From WHSM01 sp036375165 (lineage in GTDB: Bacteria > Actinomycetota > Actinomycetes > Mycobacteriales > Micromonosporaceae), in the NCBI GenBank assembly GCA_036375165.1, contig DASUSI010000185.1, positions 33,346 to 97,345 on the forward strand: a stretch of DNA of 64,000 bases, in the 5' to 3' direction. Numbering within the stretch: position 1 is the first letter of the stretch; every line of letters starts with the position of its first letter. The position numbers and the translations under genes were made by a program. Shown piece after piece: positions 17,528-26,840 of the stretch. The notes under the pieces were generated by a model. That model saw nothing but the letters and a program-made list of their open reading frames with translations, ran no database searches and had not been told where the DNA came from.

Positions 17528-18700
17528 ATGATCGTGGTGACCGGCGTGGTGACGGCCTTGGCCGTGCTCGCGGTGGCCGGGCCGGTCGCCCTGTTCGGGC
17601 CTGCCCTCCCGACACCGCCCGTGAGCCGGTCGGGTGACCTTGTGCTGCCGCCACCGGAGAGCGGCTGGGAGCGTGTCGGAGACCCCCTCCGGACCGGTAT
17701 TCGTGCCGGGCCCGGCGGTGTTGAGGTCGTGCTGTGGTTCGAGCGGCGCGACAACGACGTGACGAGGCTGCGCACCGGAGAACGGGACCCCGCGACCGGC
17801 CGGGTGACCGACCGGGACAGGATACGCGATCCCAGTTTCCTGGGGGATCGCCCTGGCTCGGCCCCTGGCATGTATGTCCCGCCCGGCCACTGGTCCTTCG
17901 TCACCCACGAGGTGCAGTCGGGTGGTGCGGTGTGGTGGCTGTACGTCGGCGACGCCGTGCGGATCGACATCATGGTCGCCGGCCAACCACGCCCCGCGAA
18001 GCTGGCACGCCTGAGTGAGGACCCACGGTTCGTCGCCTTCTGGCTGGACGGCGTGACGGGCAACCTCGGCGGCGACGGTGTGAAGGCGTACGACGCGGAC
18101 GGGAAGCCGCTGCCGATGAGGCACCCGCCCGACCTCCGGCCACCGGCGCCTGGCGAGGACATCGCTGACTTCGATCCGGTGGACGCGCCGCGACTCGGTG
18201 CCGCGATTCCGACCGGGGAGAAGCGGCTGGACGGTACCGGGCTGTATCCGGCGCCGTTCCCCGGCGAGACGGGCGTGGACCCGAGTGGTGAAGTCGTGCT
18301 CTCGTTCCACGGCGAGGACGGCTACGCCGGGGTGGTGCATTCGTTCCGGGACCCCGACACCGGTGAGATCACCGGCAGCTACAGCGGAACCAGGGCCCAC
18401 AAGCTGCCCTTCGACAAGGGACCCGGTCCGGACCGTGGGGAGATCGGACTCGGCGGCGGCAAGGGCAGGACCATGGCGTACGGCATCGTGGTCGGGTCCG
18501 TCGACCGGCTGACCGCCACCGTGGACAGGTTCGACATGAACATCCGGTGGCAGGCGTGGTCTGAGGACCCGGACGTCGTGGTCTGGTGGTTGGTGATCCC
18601 GACCGACAAGGTCGAGGAGGACGACGCCATGAGAGTCGACCTCACGATCCGCTACCGGGACGGCTCGGTCGACCGGGACGCCGCGGTACCGCTGGACTGA
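17528..18700 (+). CDS. Hypothetical membrane-anchored or secreted protein
   Basis: A 390-residue protein with one N-terminal hydrophobic segment (about residues 2-26, VVTGVVTALAVLAVAGPVAL), then a Pro/Gly/Asp-rich extracytoplasmic region with no recognised domain. The sequence just upstream of the ATG stays open and reads like a basic cytoplasmic tail (DEVRERARRQRIHR), but has no ATG or GTG, so the true start may be non-standard or lost. Function unknown. It lies between gcvT and the convergent cobS. Confidence 0.7.
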   Translation: MIVVTGVVTALAVLAVAGPVALFGPALPTPPVSRSGDLVLPPPESGWERVGDPLRTGIRAGPGGVEVVLWFERRDNDVTRLRTGERDPATGRVTDRDRIRDPSFLGDRPGSAPGMYVPPGHWSFVTHEVQSGGAVWWLYVGDAVRIDIMVAGQPRPAKLARLSEDPRFVAFWLDGVTGNLGGDGVKAYDADGKPLPMRHPPDLRPPAPGEDIADFDPVDAPRLGAAIPTGEKRLDGTGLYPAPFPGETGVDPSGEVVLSFHGEDGYAGVVHSFRDPDTGEITGSYSGTRAHKLPFDKGPGPDRGEIGLGGGKGRTMAYGIVVGSVDRLTATVDRFDMNIRWQAWSEDPDVVVWWLVIPTDKVEEDDAMRVDLTIRYRDGSVDRDAAVPLD

Positions 18701-18823
18701 CCCAGGCACGACGTGGAGCGGTGACCGGGTAGCCGATCACGAACCAACCGCCGGTTTGGTCTCCGCGCCTCGCTCAGAGATCCCTCCGCCAGGGCTCTCA
18801 CCCGCGGTGGTGGGTGTGGGTTG

Positions 18824-19579
18824 TCAGCTCAGGGCCAGGAACGCGAGGCTGAGGGTCACCGCGATCTCCAGGGCTGCGCCGAGCACGTCGCCGGTGACGC
18901 CACCGAAGCGGCGTACCGCGTGACGGGTGAACAACGCTGCCGCACCGAGTCCCGCCAGCACCGCGAGCGGCCCCTGCCAGGGCCGGCCAGGTATCACGGC
19001 GAGCGCCGCCGCCGCGAACAGCACTGTCCAGGCCGCCGGAACCGGCCAGGGCACCGTGCCCGCGACCAGCGCCCCAAGTCCGTCCGTCCGGGCGGCCGGT
19101 ACCCCCCGCCGGCACGCCAGGGTGACAGCCAGCCGTCCCGTCGCGGCGGCGGCCACCAGCGCGGCCAGTACGGCCAGCGGGCCCCGTGTGACGATCGCGG
19201 CAACGGCGGCGACCTGTCCCAGCAGTGCCAACACGATCCCGGCCACGCCGAACGCGCCGATGTCCGGCCGCTTCATGATCGCCAGAGCGCGTTCCCGGGT
19301 GGCGTACGAACCCAGGGCGTCCAGCACGTCGGCAAGCCCGTCGACATGCAGCCCCCGGGTCAGCAGCACACCGCAAGCCACCACCGTCACCCCGGTCAAC
19401 AACGGGGAAGCACCCGCTGTGGTGAGCAGCAGCGCCACGCCCGACATGACGGCACCGATCACCGCTCCCACCAGCGGCGTGACCGCCATGGCCACCGACG
19501 CGGCAGGCCTGGTCACCGGACCACCCCGGATCGGGATGACTGTGAACGTGGTGAGCGCCAGCCGCAGCCCGTCGATCAT
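18824..19579 (-). CDS. cobS: Adenosylcobinamide-GDP ribazoletransferase
   Basis: Membrane enzyme that joins adenosylcobinamide-GDP to alpha-ribazole in the last steps of cobalamin synthesis. The 251-residue protein is strongly hydrophobic with several transmembrane helices. It has the family motifs RGLHVDGLADVLDALG and MKRPDIGAFGV, and RFGGVTGDVLGA near the C-terminus. Its start overlaps the cobT stop (ATGA at 19576-19579), so the cobU-cobT-cobS genes form one unit on the minus strand. Confidence 0.94.
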   Translation of the reverse strand: MIDGLRLALTTFTVIPIRGGPVTRPAASVAMAVTPLVGAVIGAVMSGVALLLTTAGASPLLTGVTVVACGVLLTRGLHVDGLADVLDALGSYATRERALAIMKRPDIGAFGVAGIVLALLGQVAAVAAIVTRGPLAVLAALVAAAATGRLAVTLACRRGVPAARTDGLGALVAGTVPWPVPAAWTVLFAAAALAVIPGRPWQGPLAVLAGLGAAALFTRHAVRRFGGVTGDVLGAALEIAVTLSLAFLALS

Positions 19580-20664
19580 CGCTGTTCAGGCTCGCTGGGG
19601 GAGGGCTGTCCGGGCGAGGGCTCCGCGGCGGGAGACTCCCGGGCCGCGGCCGGCAGTGCGCTCACCAGATCCAGCGCCGACTGCAGTACGCCGAGGGCGG
19701 TCAGCGCGGCGGCTCCTTCCCCGAGATCCAGCCGCAGGTCCAGGAACGGTTCCAGCCCGATCCGGGACGCGACCGCCGTGGTGGTCGGATGCCGGCAGGT
19801 GTCCGGCACCAGGCACCAGTGCGTGGCCTGTCCCGCGAGGTCCCGGGCCAGTAGCGCGGCCACCAGGCCCACTGGCCCGTCCAGCAGCAGGGGGGTACGC
19901 CGTGCCGCCGCACCCACCAGTAGGCCGGTCGCCACCGCGATGTCCGGGCCGGCCAGCGCGCCGAGGGCGACGTGTGGGTCTCTGGGGAGGCGGCGTACCC
20001 GGGCCAGCGCGTCCCGTACCGCGGCGCACCGGCGCATCCAGGCGGTGTCATCGACACTGCCATCGGGCCCGGCAACGGTGGCGAGCAACGCCGCGGGCTC
20101 CGCTCCGGTCATGAACGCGGCGGTGGCGGCGGCCGCTCCCGCCACCCCGACGCCGAGACTGGCCATCACGATCAGGTCCACTCCGGAATCCGCCAGCGAG
20201 TCGGCGAGGGTCCGGCCGACCGTGAAGCCGGTTGCGGCCTCGTCCCCGGTGCACGCGTCCGACTCCTCGATCGCGGCCGCGCCGTCCCGGATCCGGGTTG
20301 TCAGGTCGGGTGCCAGCGGGGCACCCCCCAGAGCGGCGTCGACCACCTCCAGGGTGGCGCCCGCGCGTACCGCCAACCGGGCCAGCGGCCCCACGCCGGC
20401 GAGTTCCGCCGCGGCCTGGCGGCCGGAGTCCGGGGGCGAGCCGGCGGCCACGCCACCGGCATGGTCACCGGCCAGCAGGACCACCCGGACCCCCCGGAAC
20501 GGCTCGGGTGTCCCCCTGCCCTGCACGGCGGCGGCCCATCCCACCGGCTCGACGAGCGCCCCGAACCCGGCTCCCGGAAGGTCGAGCTCAGCGAGCCCGC
20601 GGCTGGCGTCGGTGCGCGCCACGTCGTCGGGAAGTGGGACATCGGGCAGGTCGGCGAGTGTCAC
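19576..20664 (-). CDS. cobT: Nicotinate-nucleotide-dimethylbenzimidazole phosphoribosyltransferase
   Basis: Activates the lower base of cobalamin by making alpha-ribazole phosphate. The 362-residue protein has VLLAGDHAGG near residue 63 (canonical FAGDHG) and the C-terminal LDLRLDLGEGAAAL with the catalytic Glu. The usual GxGNTT loop is replaced by an Ala-rich SLGVGVAGAAAATAA segment. I believe relatives in Micromonosporaceae look similar, so this is probably a family variant rather than damage. It overlaps cobS and lies 4 bases into the end of cobU. Confidence 0.88.
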   Translation of the reverse strand: MTLADLPDVPLPDDVARTDASRGLAELDLPGAGFGALVEPVGWAAAVQGRGTPEPFRGVRVVLLAGDHAGGVAAGSPPDSGRQAAAELAGVGPLARLAVRAGATLEVVDAALGGAPLAPDLTTRIRDGAAAIEESDACTGDEAATGFTVGRTLADSLADSGVDLIVMASLGVGVAGAAAATAAFMTGAEPAALLATVAGPDGSVDDTAWMRRCAAVRDALARVRRLPRDPHVALGALAGPDIAVATGLLVGAAARRTPLLLDGPVGLVAALLARDLAGQATHWCLVPDTCRHPTTTAVASRIGLEPFLDLRLDLGEGAAALTALGVLQSALDLVSALPAAARESPAAEPSPGQPSPSEPEQR

Positions 20665-21242
20665 GGGGTGAGGCTAGTGGGCGAGGTGCTTTTGATCCAC
20701 AGCGACTGGCCGGCCACCAGTAGCACCACCCGCGCGCAGGCGTCGGCCACCGCCTGGTTGACGCCACCCAGCACATCGGTGAACCGGCGCGCCGCCGGGT
20801 TCTCGGACACCACGGTGAGTCCCACCTCCGGACTGACCAGGACGATGTCCGCCCGGGTGGTGCCGATCGCGTCGACAAGTTCGCGCAATGGTCCCTCGGC
20901 CACAGGACCGCGCCAGCCGGCCGCGTCGTGCAGCGCGGTCACCCAGCCACCCAGGTCATCGACGAGCAGTGAGTCCCCGGCACCGGCCTGCCGCAGCAGA
21001 CGCGGCAACGCCCGCGGCCGAGCGCCGCATTCCACCGTGCGCCAGTCCGCTGGTCGGCGTCGCTGGTGTGCCCGGATCCGCGCCGACCATTCCGCGTCAT
21101 CCCGGCGGGCTGGCGCGGTCGCGACGTAGCTGACCCGAGGTGCCGAGGCCAGCAGCGATTCCGCATACTGTGACTTTCCAGAGCGGATCCCACCCAACAC
21201 CAGCGTGTGCACCCGTCCCCCCGGTCCGATCCGCCCCACCAT
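20661..21242 (-). CDS. cobU: Adenosylcobinamide kinase / guanylyltransferase
   Basis: Bifunctional enzyme that phosphorylates adenosylcobinamide and adds GMP. The 193-residue form has the P-loop LVLGGIRSGKSQYAE near the N-terminus, then the YVATAPARRDDAEW and HQRRRPADWRTVE segments and LLVDDLGGWVTAL. The ATG at 21242 is used; a GTG at 21212, right after a GGGGGGA stretch, gives an N-terminus that matches the family more closely. Stop overlaps the start of cobT. First gene of the cobUTS unit. Confidence 0.9.
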   Translation of the reverse strand: MVGRIGPGGRVHTLVLGGIRSGKSQYAESLLASAPRVSYVATAPARRDDAEWSARIRAHQRRRPADWRTVECGARPRALPRLLRQAGAGDSLLVDDLGGWVTALHDAAGWRGPVAEGPLRELVDAIGTTRADIVLVSPEVGLTVVSENPAARRFTDVLGGVNQAVADACARVVLLVAGQSLWIKSTSPTSLTP

Positions 21243-21307
21243 GCCCGATCCGGTGCCCACCGTAGTCGGTAGGCTGCTCAGGCATCGGCGAGGGGAGCTG
21301 TTGGGAC

Positions 21308-21505
21308 ATGGCATGGACGTGGCGCTACGAGGATGCGGAGGGCGCGCCGGTCGTCGGGCCGGTCGAGGTCTTCGGAAACCAGTCCGATGCCGAGTCCTGG
21401 CTGGGTCAGACCTGGCGGGAACTGGCTGAGGCCGGGGTCGCGAAGGTGGTCCTGGTCGAAGGCGACCGGGTGGAGTACGACATGAGCCTGCTGCCCCCGG
21501 ACTGA
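21308..21505 (+). CDS. Small conserved acidic protein (65 aa)
   Basis: A 65-residue acidic protein (AWTWRYEDAEG, DAESWLGQTWRELAEAGV, VVLVEGDRVEYDMSL) resembling small conserved actinobacterial proteins of unknown function. It is divergent from cobU and 1 base upstream of the first ABC permease. The translation stop and next GTG are nearly adjacent, so it may be the first gene of that transport operon. Confidence 0.7.
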   Translation: MAWTWRYEDAEGAPVVGPVEVFGNQSDAESWLGQTWRELAEAGVAKVVLVEGDRVEYDMSLLPPD

Positions 21506-21506
21506 G

Positions 21507-22310
21507 GTGTCGCCCCGGACGTTCGTCGCCCTGGTGGCGGCCGGTTTCCGACGCTGGTCGGCGTACCGGCAGGCCACGGCAGCCTCGGCATTCACCAACA
21601 CCGTGTTCGGGTTCCTCAAGGTGTACGTGCTGTTCGCGGTGGCCACTGGCGCGGGCGGTGCGGTGGCCGGTTACGACCCGGCGATGCTCGCCAGTTACGT
21701 CTGGTTCGGACAGGGTCTGATCGGTGTCGTGATGCTGTTCACCTGGACCGACCTGGCCGATCGGGTCCGTACCGGCGAGGTGACCGCCGACCTGTTGCGC
21801 CCGGTGGATCCGATGTGGAGCTACCTCGCGGCCGACCTGGGACGGGCTGGGCATGCGGTGCTGTTCCGGCTCATGTTGCCGGTCGCGGTGGGTGCGGTGT
21901 TCTTCGACCTGTACGCACCGCACCGGTGGCTCAGCTACCCGCTGTTCGCTGCCAGCGTGCTGCTGGCCGTGGTGGTCAGCTTCGCCTTTCGGTACCTGGT
22001 CAATCTGACCGCGTTCTGGCTGCTCGACGTGCGGGGGGCGATCGCCCTGTGGCTGGTCGGCTCGACACTGCTGTCCGGGCTGGCGTTCCCGATCTGGTTT
22101 CTCCCTGACTGGGCGCAATGGCTGCTGTGGCTCGGCACCCCGTTCCCCGCCATGGTGCAGGGACCACTGGACGTGTACATCGAGTACGCCGACCTCCCGG
22201 GGCAGTTGCTGGTGCTCGCCGACCAGGCACTCTGGGTGGGGCTCGGGCTGGTGCTGTGCCGGTGGGTTCAGCACCGGGCGGTCCGTAAGCTGGTGATCCA
22301 GGGTGGTTGA
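21507..22310 (+). CDS. ABC-2 type transporter permease (DUF990-like), first subunit
   Basis: A 267-residue membrane protein with about six hydrophobic helices, of the DUF990/YfiM-like ABC permease group. It lacks a large extracytoplasmic domain. A GTG start lies one base after the preceding stop. Its own stop overlaps the start of the second permease by 8 bases. The two permeases and the following ATPase make a complete exporter; the substrate is unknown. Confidence 0.88.
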   Translation: MSPRTFVALVAAGFRRWSAYRQATAASAFTNTVFGFLKVYVLFAVATGAGGAVAGYDPAMLASYVWFGQGLIGVVMLFTWTDLADRVRTGEVTADLLRPVDPMWSYLAADLGRAGHAVLFRLMLPVAVGAVFFDLYAPHRWLSYPLFAASVLLAVVVSFAFRYLVNLTAFWLLDVRGAIALWLVGSTLLSGLAFPIWFLPDWAQWLLWLGTPFPAMVQGPLDVYIEYADLPGQLLVLADQALWVGLGLVLCRWVQHRAVRKLVIQGG

Positions 22311-23106
22311 GCGGCTCGTCGCGTACCGCCGCCTGCTCGCCGCCCAGGTACGCAGCCAGACCCAGTATCGGGCCTCGTTCACCATGGACCTGATCAGCAG
22401 TGCCGGCTTCGCGCTGACGGACGTGCTGTCGGTGCTGGTCCTGTTCCGGGTGACCCCGGCGCTGGGTGGCTTCGGCCCGGCGGAGGTCTTCCTGATGGCG
22501 GGCCTGGCCATGGTCGGGTTCGCGATCGCCGACCTGACCGTCGGCAATGTGGAGCGGCTGCGGAGCTACGTGCGGACCGGCCTGCTCGACGCGGTGCTGA
22601 TCCGGCCGCTGGGTGTGCTGCCGCAACTGCTCGCGATCGACTTCACACCCCGGCGGATCGGCCGGTTGGCGCAGTCGGTGCTGGTGCTGGCGGTGGGGCT
22701 GGCCGTGGCGGACATCGACTGGACGCCGTCGAGGGTGGCGATGGCACTGCTGGCTCCGTTCACCGGGGCGGTCTTCTTCTCCGCTCTGTTCGTCGCTGGC
22801 GCCACCGTCGCGTTCTGGTGGATCGAGTCCGGTGAGGTGGCCAATGCGTTCACCTACGGAGGCCGGGACTTCACCCTGTACCCGGTGAGTGTCTACTCTG
22901 GCTGGTTCCGCCGGCTGTTCGCGTACGGCCTGGGGTTCGCATTCGTCTCCTACTACCCGGTGCTGGTGCTGCTGGGCCGGCCGGACCCGTTGGGCACACC
23001 AGACTTCGTGGCGTGGTTGGGGCCACCGGTGGCGGTCCTGGTCGCTGTCGCGGCCGGCCTGCTGTGGCGTACCGGTCTGCGGCACTACCGGAGCACCGGA
23101 TCCTGA
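22303..23106 (+). CDS. ABC-2 type transporter permease (DUF990-like), second subunit
   Basis: A 267-residue membrane protein, paralogous in shape to the preceding permease, with about six helices and a cytoplasmic N-terminus (RLVAYRRLLAAQVRSQTQYR). The conserved YPVSVYSGWFRRLFAYGLGF region lies near the C-terminal third and fits DUF990 permeases. It starts with GTG overlapping the upstream gene, and the ATPase follows 17 bases later. Confidence 0.88.
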   Translation: MVERLVAYRRLLAAQVRSQTQYRASFTMDLISSAGFALTDVLSVLVLFRVTPALGGFGPAEVFLMAGLAMVGFAIADLTVGNVERLRSYVRTGLLDAVLIRPLGVLPQLLAIDFTPRRIGRLAQSVLVLAVGLAVADIDWTPSRVAMALLAPFTGAVFFSALFVAGATVAFWWIESGEVANAFTYGGRDFTLYPVSVYSGWFRRLFAYGLGFAFVSYYPVLVLLGRPDPLGTPDFVAWLGPPVAVLVAVAAGLLWRTGLRHYRSTGS

Positions 23107-23123
23107 CCAGGAGAGGACGGCGG

Positions 23124-24086
23124 GTGGCTGATCTCGTCATCGAGGCCCGTGCGCTGCGTAAGGAGTTCACGGTGCGCCGCAAGGTGAGCCGGTTCCGGGG
23201 GCAGCGGCACACCGTCGCAGCGGTGGCCGGCGTTGACCTCACAGTGCGACGGGGAGAACTGCTCGGCTACATCGGACCGAACGGGGCTGGTAAGTCGACC
23301 ACCCTGAAGATGCTCACCGGGATCCTGTACCCCACCGCCGGCCAGGTCACCGTATGCGGCATGCGGCCGGTGCCCCAGCGGATCCGGCTGGCCCGACGGA
23401 TCGGAGTCGTGTTCGGGCAGCGCTCAGCCCTGTGGTGGGACCTACCGCTGCGGGAGTCGTTCGAACTGCTCCGCCACGTCCACCGGGTGCCGGCCACCGA
23501 GCACGCCGCGCGCCTGGCGGGCTGCCGCCGGTTACTCGACCTCGACGGCTTTCTCGACACCCCGGTACGGCAGCTCTCGCTCGGCCACCGGATGCGTGGC
23601 GAGCTGACCGCCGCACTGCTGCACGGTCCAGAGGTGATCTTCCTGGACGAACCCACCATCGGGTTGGATGTGGTCAGCAAGCAGGCGGTCCGCGCGTTCC
23701 TGGCCGAACTGGCCGGGCGCGGTGACACCACGATCGTGCTGACCACCCATGACCTGGCCGACATCGAACGGCTGTGCCGACGGCTGGTGGTGATCGACCG
23801 AGGCCGGGTGGTGCATGACGGCAGCCTGGAGGACCTGCACGCCCGGTACGGGTCCCGACGTCGGGTGGTGGTCGACTTGGACGAACCGGTGGACGGCGGC
23901 CCGCGGGTTCCTGGCACCAGCATCGAGTCGGTGACCGCCGAAGGCCGTCGGATCACCTATGCCCTGCACCAGGCCACCGCCGGGCAGGTGGTGGCGCAGT
24001 TGGCGCGGCTCGGGTCATTGCGGGACGTCTCAGTGGTGGAGCCGGACATCGAGGATGTGGTTGCCCGGCTCTACACCTCAGGCTGA
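23124..24086 (+). CDS. ABC transporter ATP-binding protein
   Basis: The 320-residue ATPase of the exporter. It shows Walker A GPNGAGKSTTLKML (about residue 52), the signature-like LSLGHRMRGELTAAL, Walker B VIFLDEPTIGLD and the switch His in TTHDLADIERL. A C-terminal domain of about 80 residues follows, as in ABC-2 exporters of the NatA/DrrA type. The GTG at 23124 was chosen because GAGAGGACGG precedes it. It is the last gene of the operon and converges on the DUF885 gene. Confidence 0.93.
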   Translation: MADLVIEARALRKEFTVRRKVSRFRGQRHTVAAVAGVDLTVRRGELLGYIGPNGAGKSTTLKMLTGILYPTAGQVTVCGMRPVPQRIRLARRIGVVFGQRSALWWDLPLRESFELLRHVHRVPATEHAARLAGCRRLLDLDGFLDTPVRQLSLGHRMRGELTAALLHGPEVIFLDEPTIGLDVVSKQAVRAFLAELAGRGDTTIVLTTHDLADIERLCRRLVVIDRGRVVHDGSLEDLHARYGSRRRVVVDLDEPVDGGPRVPGTSIESVTAEGRRITYALHQATAGQVVAQLARLGSLRDVSVVEPDIEDVVARLYTSG

Positions 24087-24094
24087 CTGGGCTT

Positions 24095-25768
24095 TCAGGG
24101 TGACCCGTTGTCGCGGACCCAGCCAGCGACGACCTCTTCCAGGGTGTCCAGCGGTAATGCCCCATGTCCGAGTACCTGGTGGTGGAACTCCCGGATGTCG
24201 AACCGGGACCGCAGGGTCGCCTGTGCCGCCGAGCGCAGTTCCCGGATCCGGATCCGCCCGATGAGGTACGCGAGCGCCTGGCCTGGTTCGGCGATGTAAC
24301 GGTCCACCTCGTTGGCGATGTTGGCCTCGGACAACGCGGTGTTGTCCCGCATGAACTCGATCGCCCGGGGACGGGACCATCCCAGGTGGTGCATCCCGGT
24401 GTCCACCACAAGGCGGCAGGCACGCCAGGCGTCGAAGGACACCATGCCGAGCCGGGACACCTCGTCGCTGTAGAGGCCCATCTCGTTGGCCAGCCGCTCC
24501 GCATACAAGGCCCAGCCCTCACTGTGAGCGGTGACGAAACCGAACCGCCGGAAGTCCGGCAGTCCGGTCAACGTCTGGGCCACCGCGAGCTGGGTGTGGT
24601 GGCCGGGCACGCTCTCGTGGAACGCCAGCGCTTGGTACTCGTACCGGGGCCGGATCTCGGGTCGGTACGTGTTGATCACGTGGGTCCCGGGCCGGCTGCC
24701 GTTTCCGGAGGGCGGCAGATAGTAACCGAGCACGCCGCCCTTCGCCTCACTGGGGTGCATCTCACGTACCACACACGGGGCTGTCGGGTAGGTCCGGAAC
24801 CAGTCCGGCAAAGCCTCCTCGGCGCGGCGCAACGCGGTGGTGACCACCTCGACGATCTGCCCGGCGGAGTCGAAACGCAGGGCACGGTCCTCGCGGAGCC
24901 GGTGCAGCACCGTCGGCACATCGCGCTCGCCCAGCACCCGGCCGCCCAGGTCCGCGAATTCGGTCCGCAACTCGGCCAGCGTGGCGAGGCCGATCTGGTG
25001 GATCTCGTCGGGGGACAGTCCGGTGGTGGTGTGCGCCCGCACCGCCGTGAGGTAACCTTCCCGGCCACCCGGCACGTGACACACTCCGACGTGGTCGTCG
25101 TCGCGGCCGGTCGGCAGTAGCTCCTCGGCCAGGCTTTCGCGGAACCTGCGCAACGCCGGGTGGACCCGTTCGGTGAGTACGTGAGCCACCCGGCCACGCC
25201 CGACCTGCCCATCGCCGGGTGGCGCTGGCCGCAGCAGCGGGTCGTCGTCGCGGGACAGGTAGTCGTCGAGCTGGTCGACGGCCTGACGCACCCCCAGGGC
25301 GGTGGGGGTACGGCCGTCCGCCGCCGCCTCGCGGTGGCGGGTGAGCTGGCGGTCGAAGAACCCCTCCAGGGCCGCGAGCCGGGCCAGGTACGCATCCGCG
25401 GCGGCCTGGTCGCGCAGGGACACCGCCGGCACCGATGCGAGGACCTCGGACAGCACGCCCATCACGCCGCCAGAGACCGACACCTCGCGCAGCCCGTGCT
25501 CCAGGGACTCTCGATGGTCGCGGATACCGGTGGCGAGCATCGCACGGGTGACCAGGTCAGGGCCGGTCAGACCCTCGGGGCTGATTCCGGTCAGTCGCCG
25601 CTCCAGGCCACTCAGCGTGGCGATCAACCGCTGGTCGGCCGCCCGGCTGCGGTCGGGCACGGCGGAGTCGTAGCCCGCCACCCCGAACATCGTGGCCAGG
25701 AACGGTTCGGCGGCGAGCCGGGCGTGGAAGTATTCGTCGGCCAAGGTGGCCAACTCCTGGTGTGCCAT
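24095..25768 (-). CDS. DUF885 family metallopeptidase-like protein
   Basis: A 557-residue soluble protein of the DUF885 family. It has the zinc-site variant HESVPGHHTQLA and, 40 residues later, EGWALYAERLANEMG. These match the gluzincin-like HExxH pattern with an inserted Pro-Gly and a distal Glu, so peptidase activity is likely but unproven. No signal peptide is seen. It starts at an ATG at 25768, 6 bases after the end of the aldo/keto reductase gene, so the two are probably cotranscribed. Confidence 0.9.
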   Translation of the reverse strand: MAHQELATLADEYFHARLAAEPFLATMFGVAGYDSAVPDRSRAADQRLIATLSGLERRLTGISPEGLTGPDLVTRAMLATGIRDHRESLEHGLREVSVSGGVMGVLSEVLASVPAVSLRDQAAADAYLARLAALEGFFDRQLTRHREAAADGRTPTALGVRQAVDQLDDYLSRDDDPLLRPAPPGDGQVGRGRVAHVLTERVHPALRRFRESLAEELLPTGRDDDHVGVCHVPGGREGYLTAVRAHTTTGLSPDEIHQIGLATLAELRTEFADLGGRVLGERDVPTVLHRLREDRALRFDSAGQIVEVVTTALRRAEEALPDWFRTYPTAPCVVREMHPSEAKGGVLGYYLPPSGNGSRPGTHVINTYRPEIRPRYEYQALAFHESVPGHHTQLAVAQTLTGLPDFRRFGFVTAHSEGWALYAERLANEMGLYSDEVSRLGMVSFDAWRACRLVVDTGMHHLGWSRPRAIEFMRDNTALSEANIANEVDRYIAEPGQALAYLIGRIRIRELRSAAQATLRSRFDIREFHHQVLGHGALPLDTLEEVVAGWVRDNGSP

Positions 25769-25774
25769 CCGGGG

Positions 25775-26764
25775 TCAGTCCCTGGGGCTTCGGGTGAGCG
25801 CCGGATCCCGGATCACGACCGGGCCCAGCACGTCGTCGATCGCCTTGAGCACGTCCGGCTCCAGGCGGATTCCGGCCGCCGTGACGTTCTCCGCCACCTG
25901 TTCGGGCCGGGAGGCCCCGATGATCGCACTGGCCACGTTGGGGTTCTGCAGCACCCAGGCGACGGCGAGTTGCGCCATGGTCAGTCCGGCCTGGGAAGCA
26001 ACCGGCTCCAGGCCCCGCACCCTGGTCAGCACATCGTCGGCCAGCAGCCGTTTCATGAAGAACGAGCCGCTCTCGTCGGTGGCACGAGAACCGGCCGGGG
26101 GCGGCTGGCCCGGCTGGTACTTGCCACTGAGCACACCTTGGGCGACCGGGGACCAGACGATCTGGGATATCCCCAGCTCCTCGCAGGTCGGCACGACCTC
26201 GGCCTCGATCACCCGCCACAGCATCGAGTACTGCGGCTGGTTGGAGATCAGGGGTACCCGCAACTCGCGGGCCAACTCCGCAGCCGCCCGGATCTCCTCG
26301 GCACGCCATTCCGAGACCCCGATGTAGAGCGCCTTGCCTTGGCGCACGATGTCCGCGAACGCCAGCATGGTCTCTTCCAGCGGGGTGTGGTGGTCGTACC
26401 GGTGCGCCTGGTAAAGGTCCACGTAGTCGGTGCCGAGCCGGCGCAGCGAGCCGTTGATCGACTCCATCATGTGTTTGCGGGACAGGCCACGGTCGTTCTG
26501 CCCTTCACCGACCGGGAAGAAGACTTTGGTGAAGATCTCCAGATCTTCCCGGCGCTCGCCATTCAACGCCCGGCCGAGCACGGACTCGGCCTTGGTGCCG
26601 GCGTACACGTCGGCCGTGTCGAACGTGGTGATCCCGTTGTCCAGGGCAGCCCGTACGCACGCGAGCGCGGTCTCCTCCTCGACCTGGGATCCATGAGTGA
26701 GCCAGTTCCCGTACGAGATGGCGCTGATCTTCAGGCCGGATCGGCCAAGGTGACGGAATTCCAT
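25775..26764 (-). CDS. Aldo/keto reductase (potassium-channel beta-subunit type)
   Basis: A 329-residue NADPH-dependent carbonyl reductase of the AKR superfamily. The catalytic tetrad is visible: Asp/Tyr in FDTADVYAG, Lys in EIFTKVFFP and His in LYQAHRYDHHTPLEET. Cofactor-binding residues (GASRPEQV, near residue 290) are present. Substrate unknown; many relatives act as broad-range oxidoreductases. It lies upstream of the DUF885 gene. Confidence 0.93.
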   Translation of the reverse strand: MEFRHLGRSGLKISAISYGNWLTHGSQVEEETALACVRAALDNGITTFDTADVYAGTKAESVLGRALNGERREDLEIFTKVFFPVGEGQNDRGLSRKHMMESINGSLRRLGTDYVDLYQAHRYDHHTPLEETMLAFADIVRQGKALYIGVSEWRAEEIRAAAELARELRVPLISNQPQYSMLWRVIEAEVVPTCEELGISQIVWSPVAQGVLSGKYQPGQPPPAGSRATDESGSFFMKRLLADDVLTRVRGLEPVASQAGLTMAQLAVAWVLQNPNVASAIIGASRPEQVAENVTAAGIRLEPDVLKAIDDVLGPVVIRDPALTRSPRD

Positions 26765-26840
26765 GGGTCGACCCTAGTGTGGTCTGGGGTTCGCCAGCGA
26801 TCCACGATGGTGACTGGCCGACACCGTGCCGGCGCCGGTC

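Noticed and set aside
20661..22547. Very long minus-strand frame containing cobU
   Set aside because: Only the cobU part (to 21242) has family sequence; the rest is antisense to the ABC permease genes.
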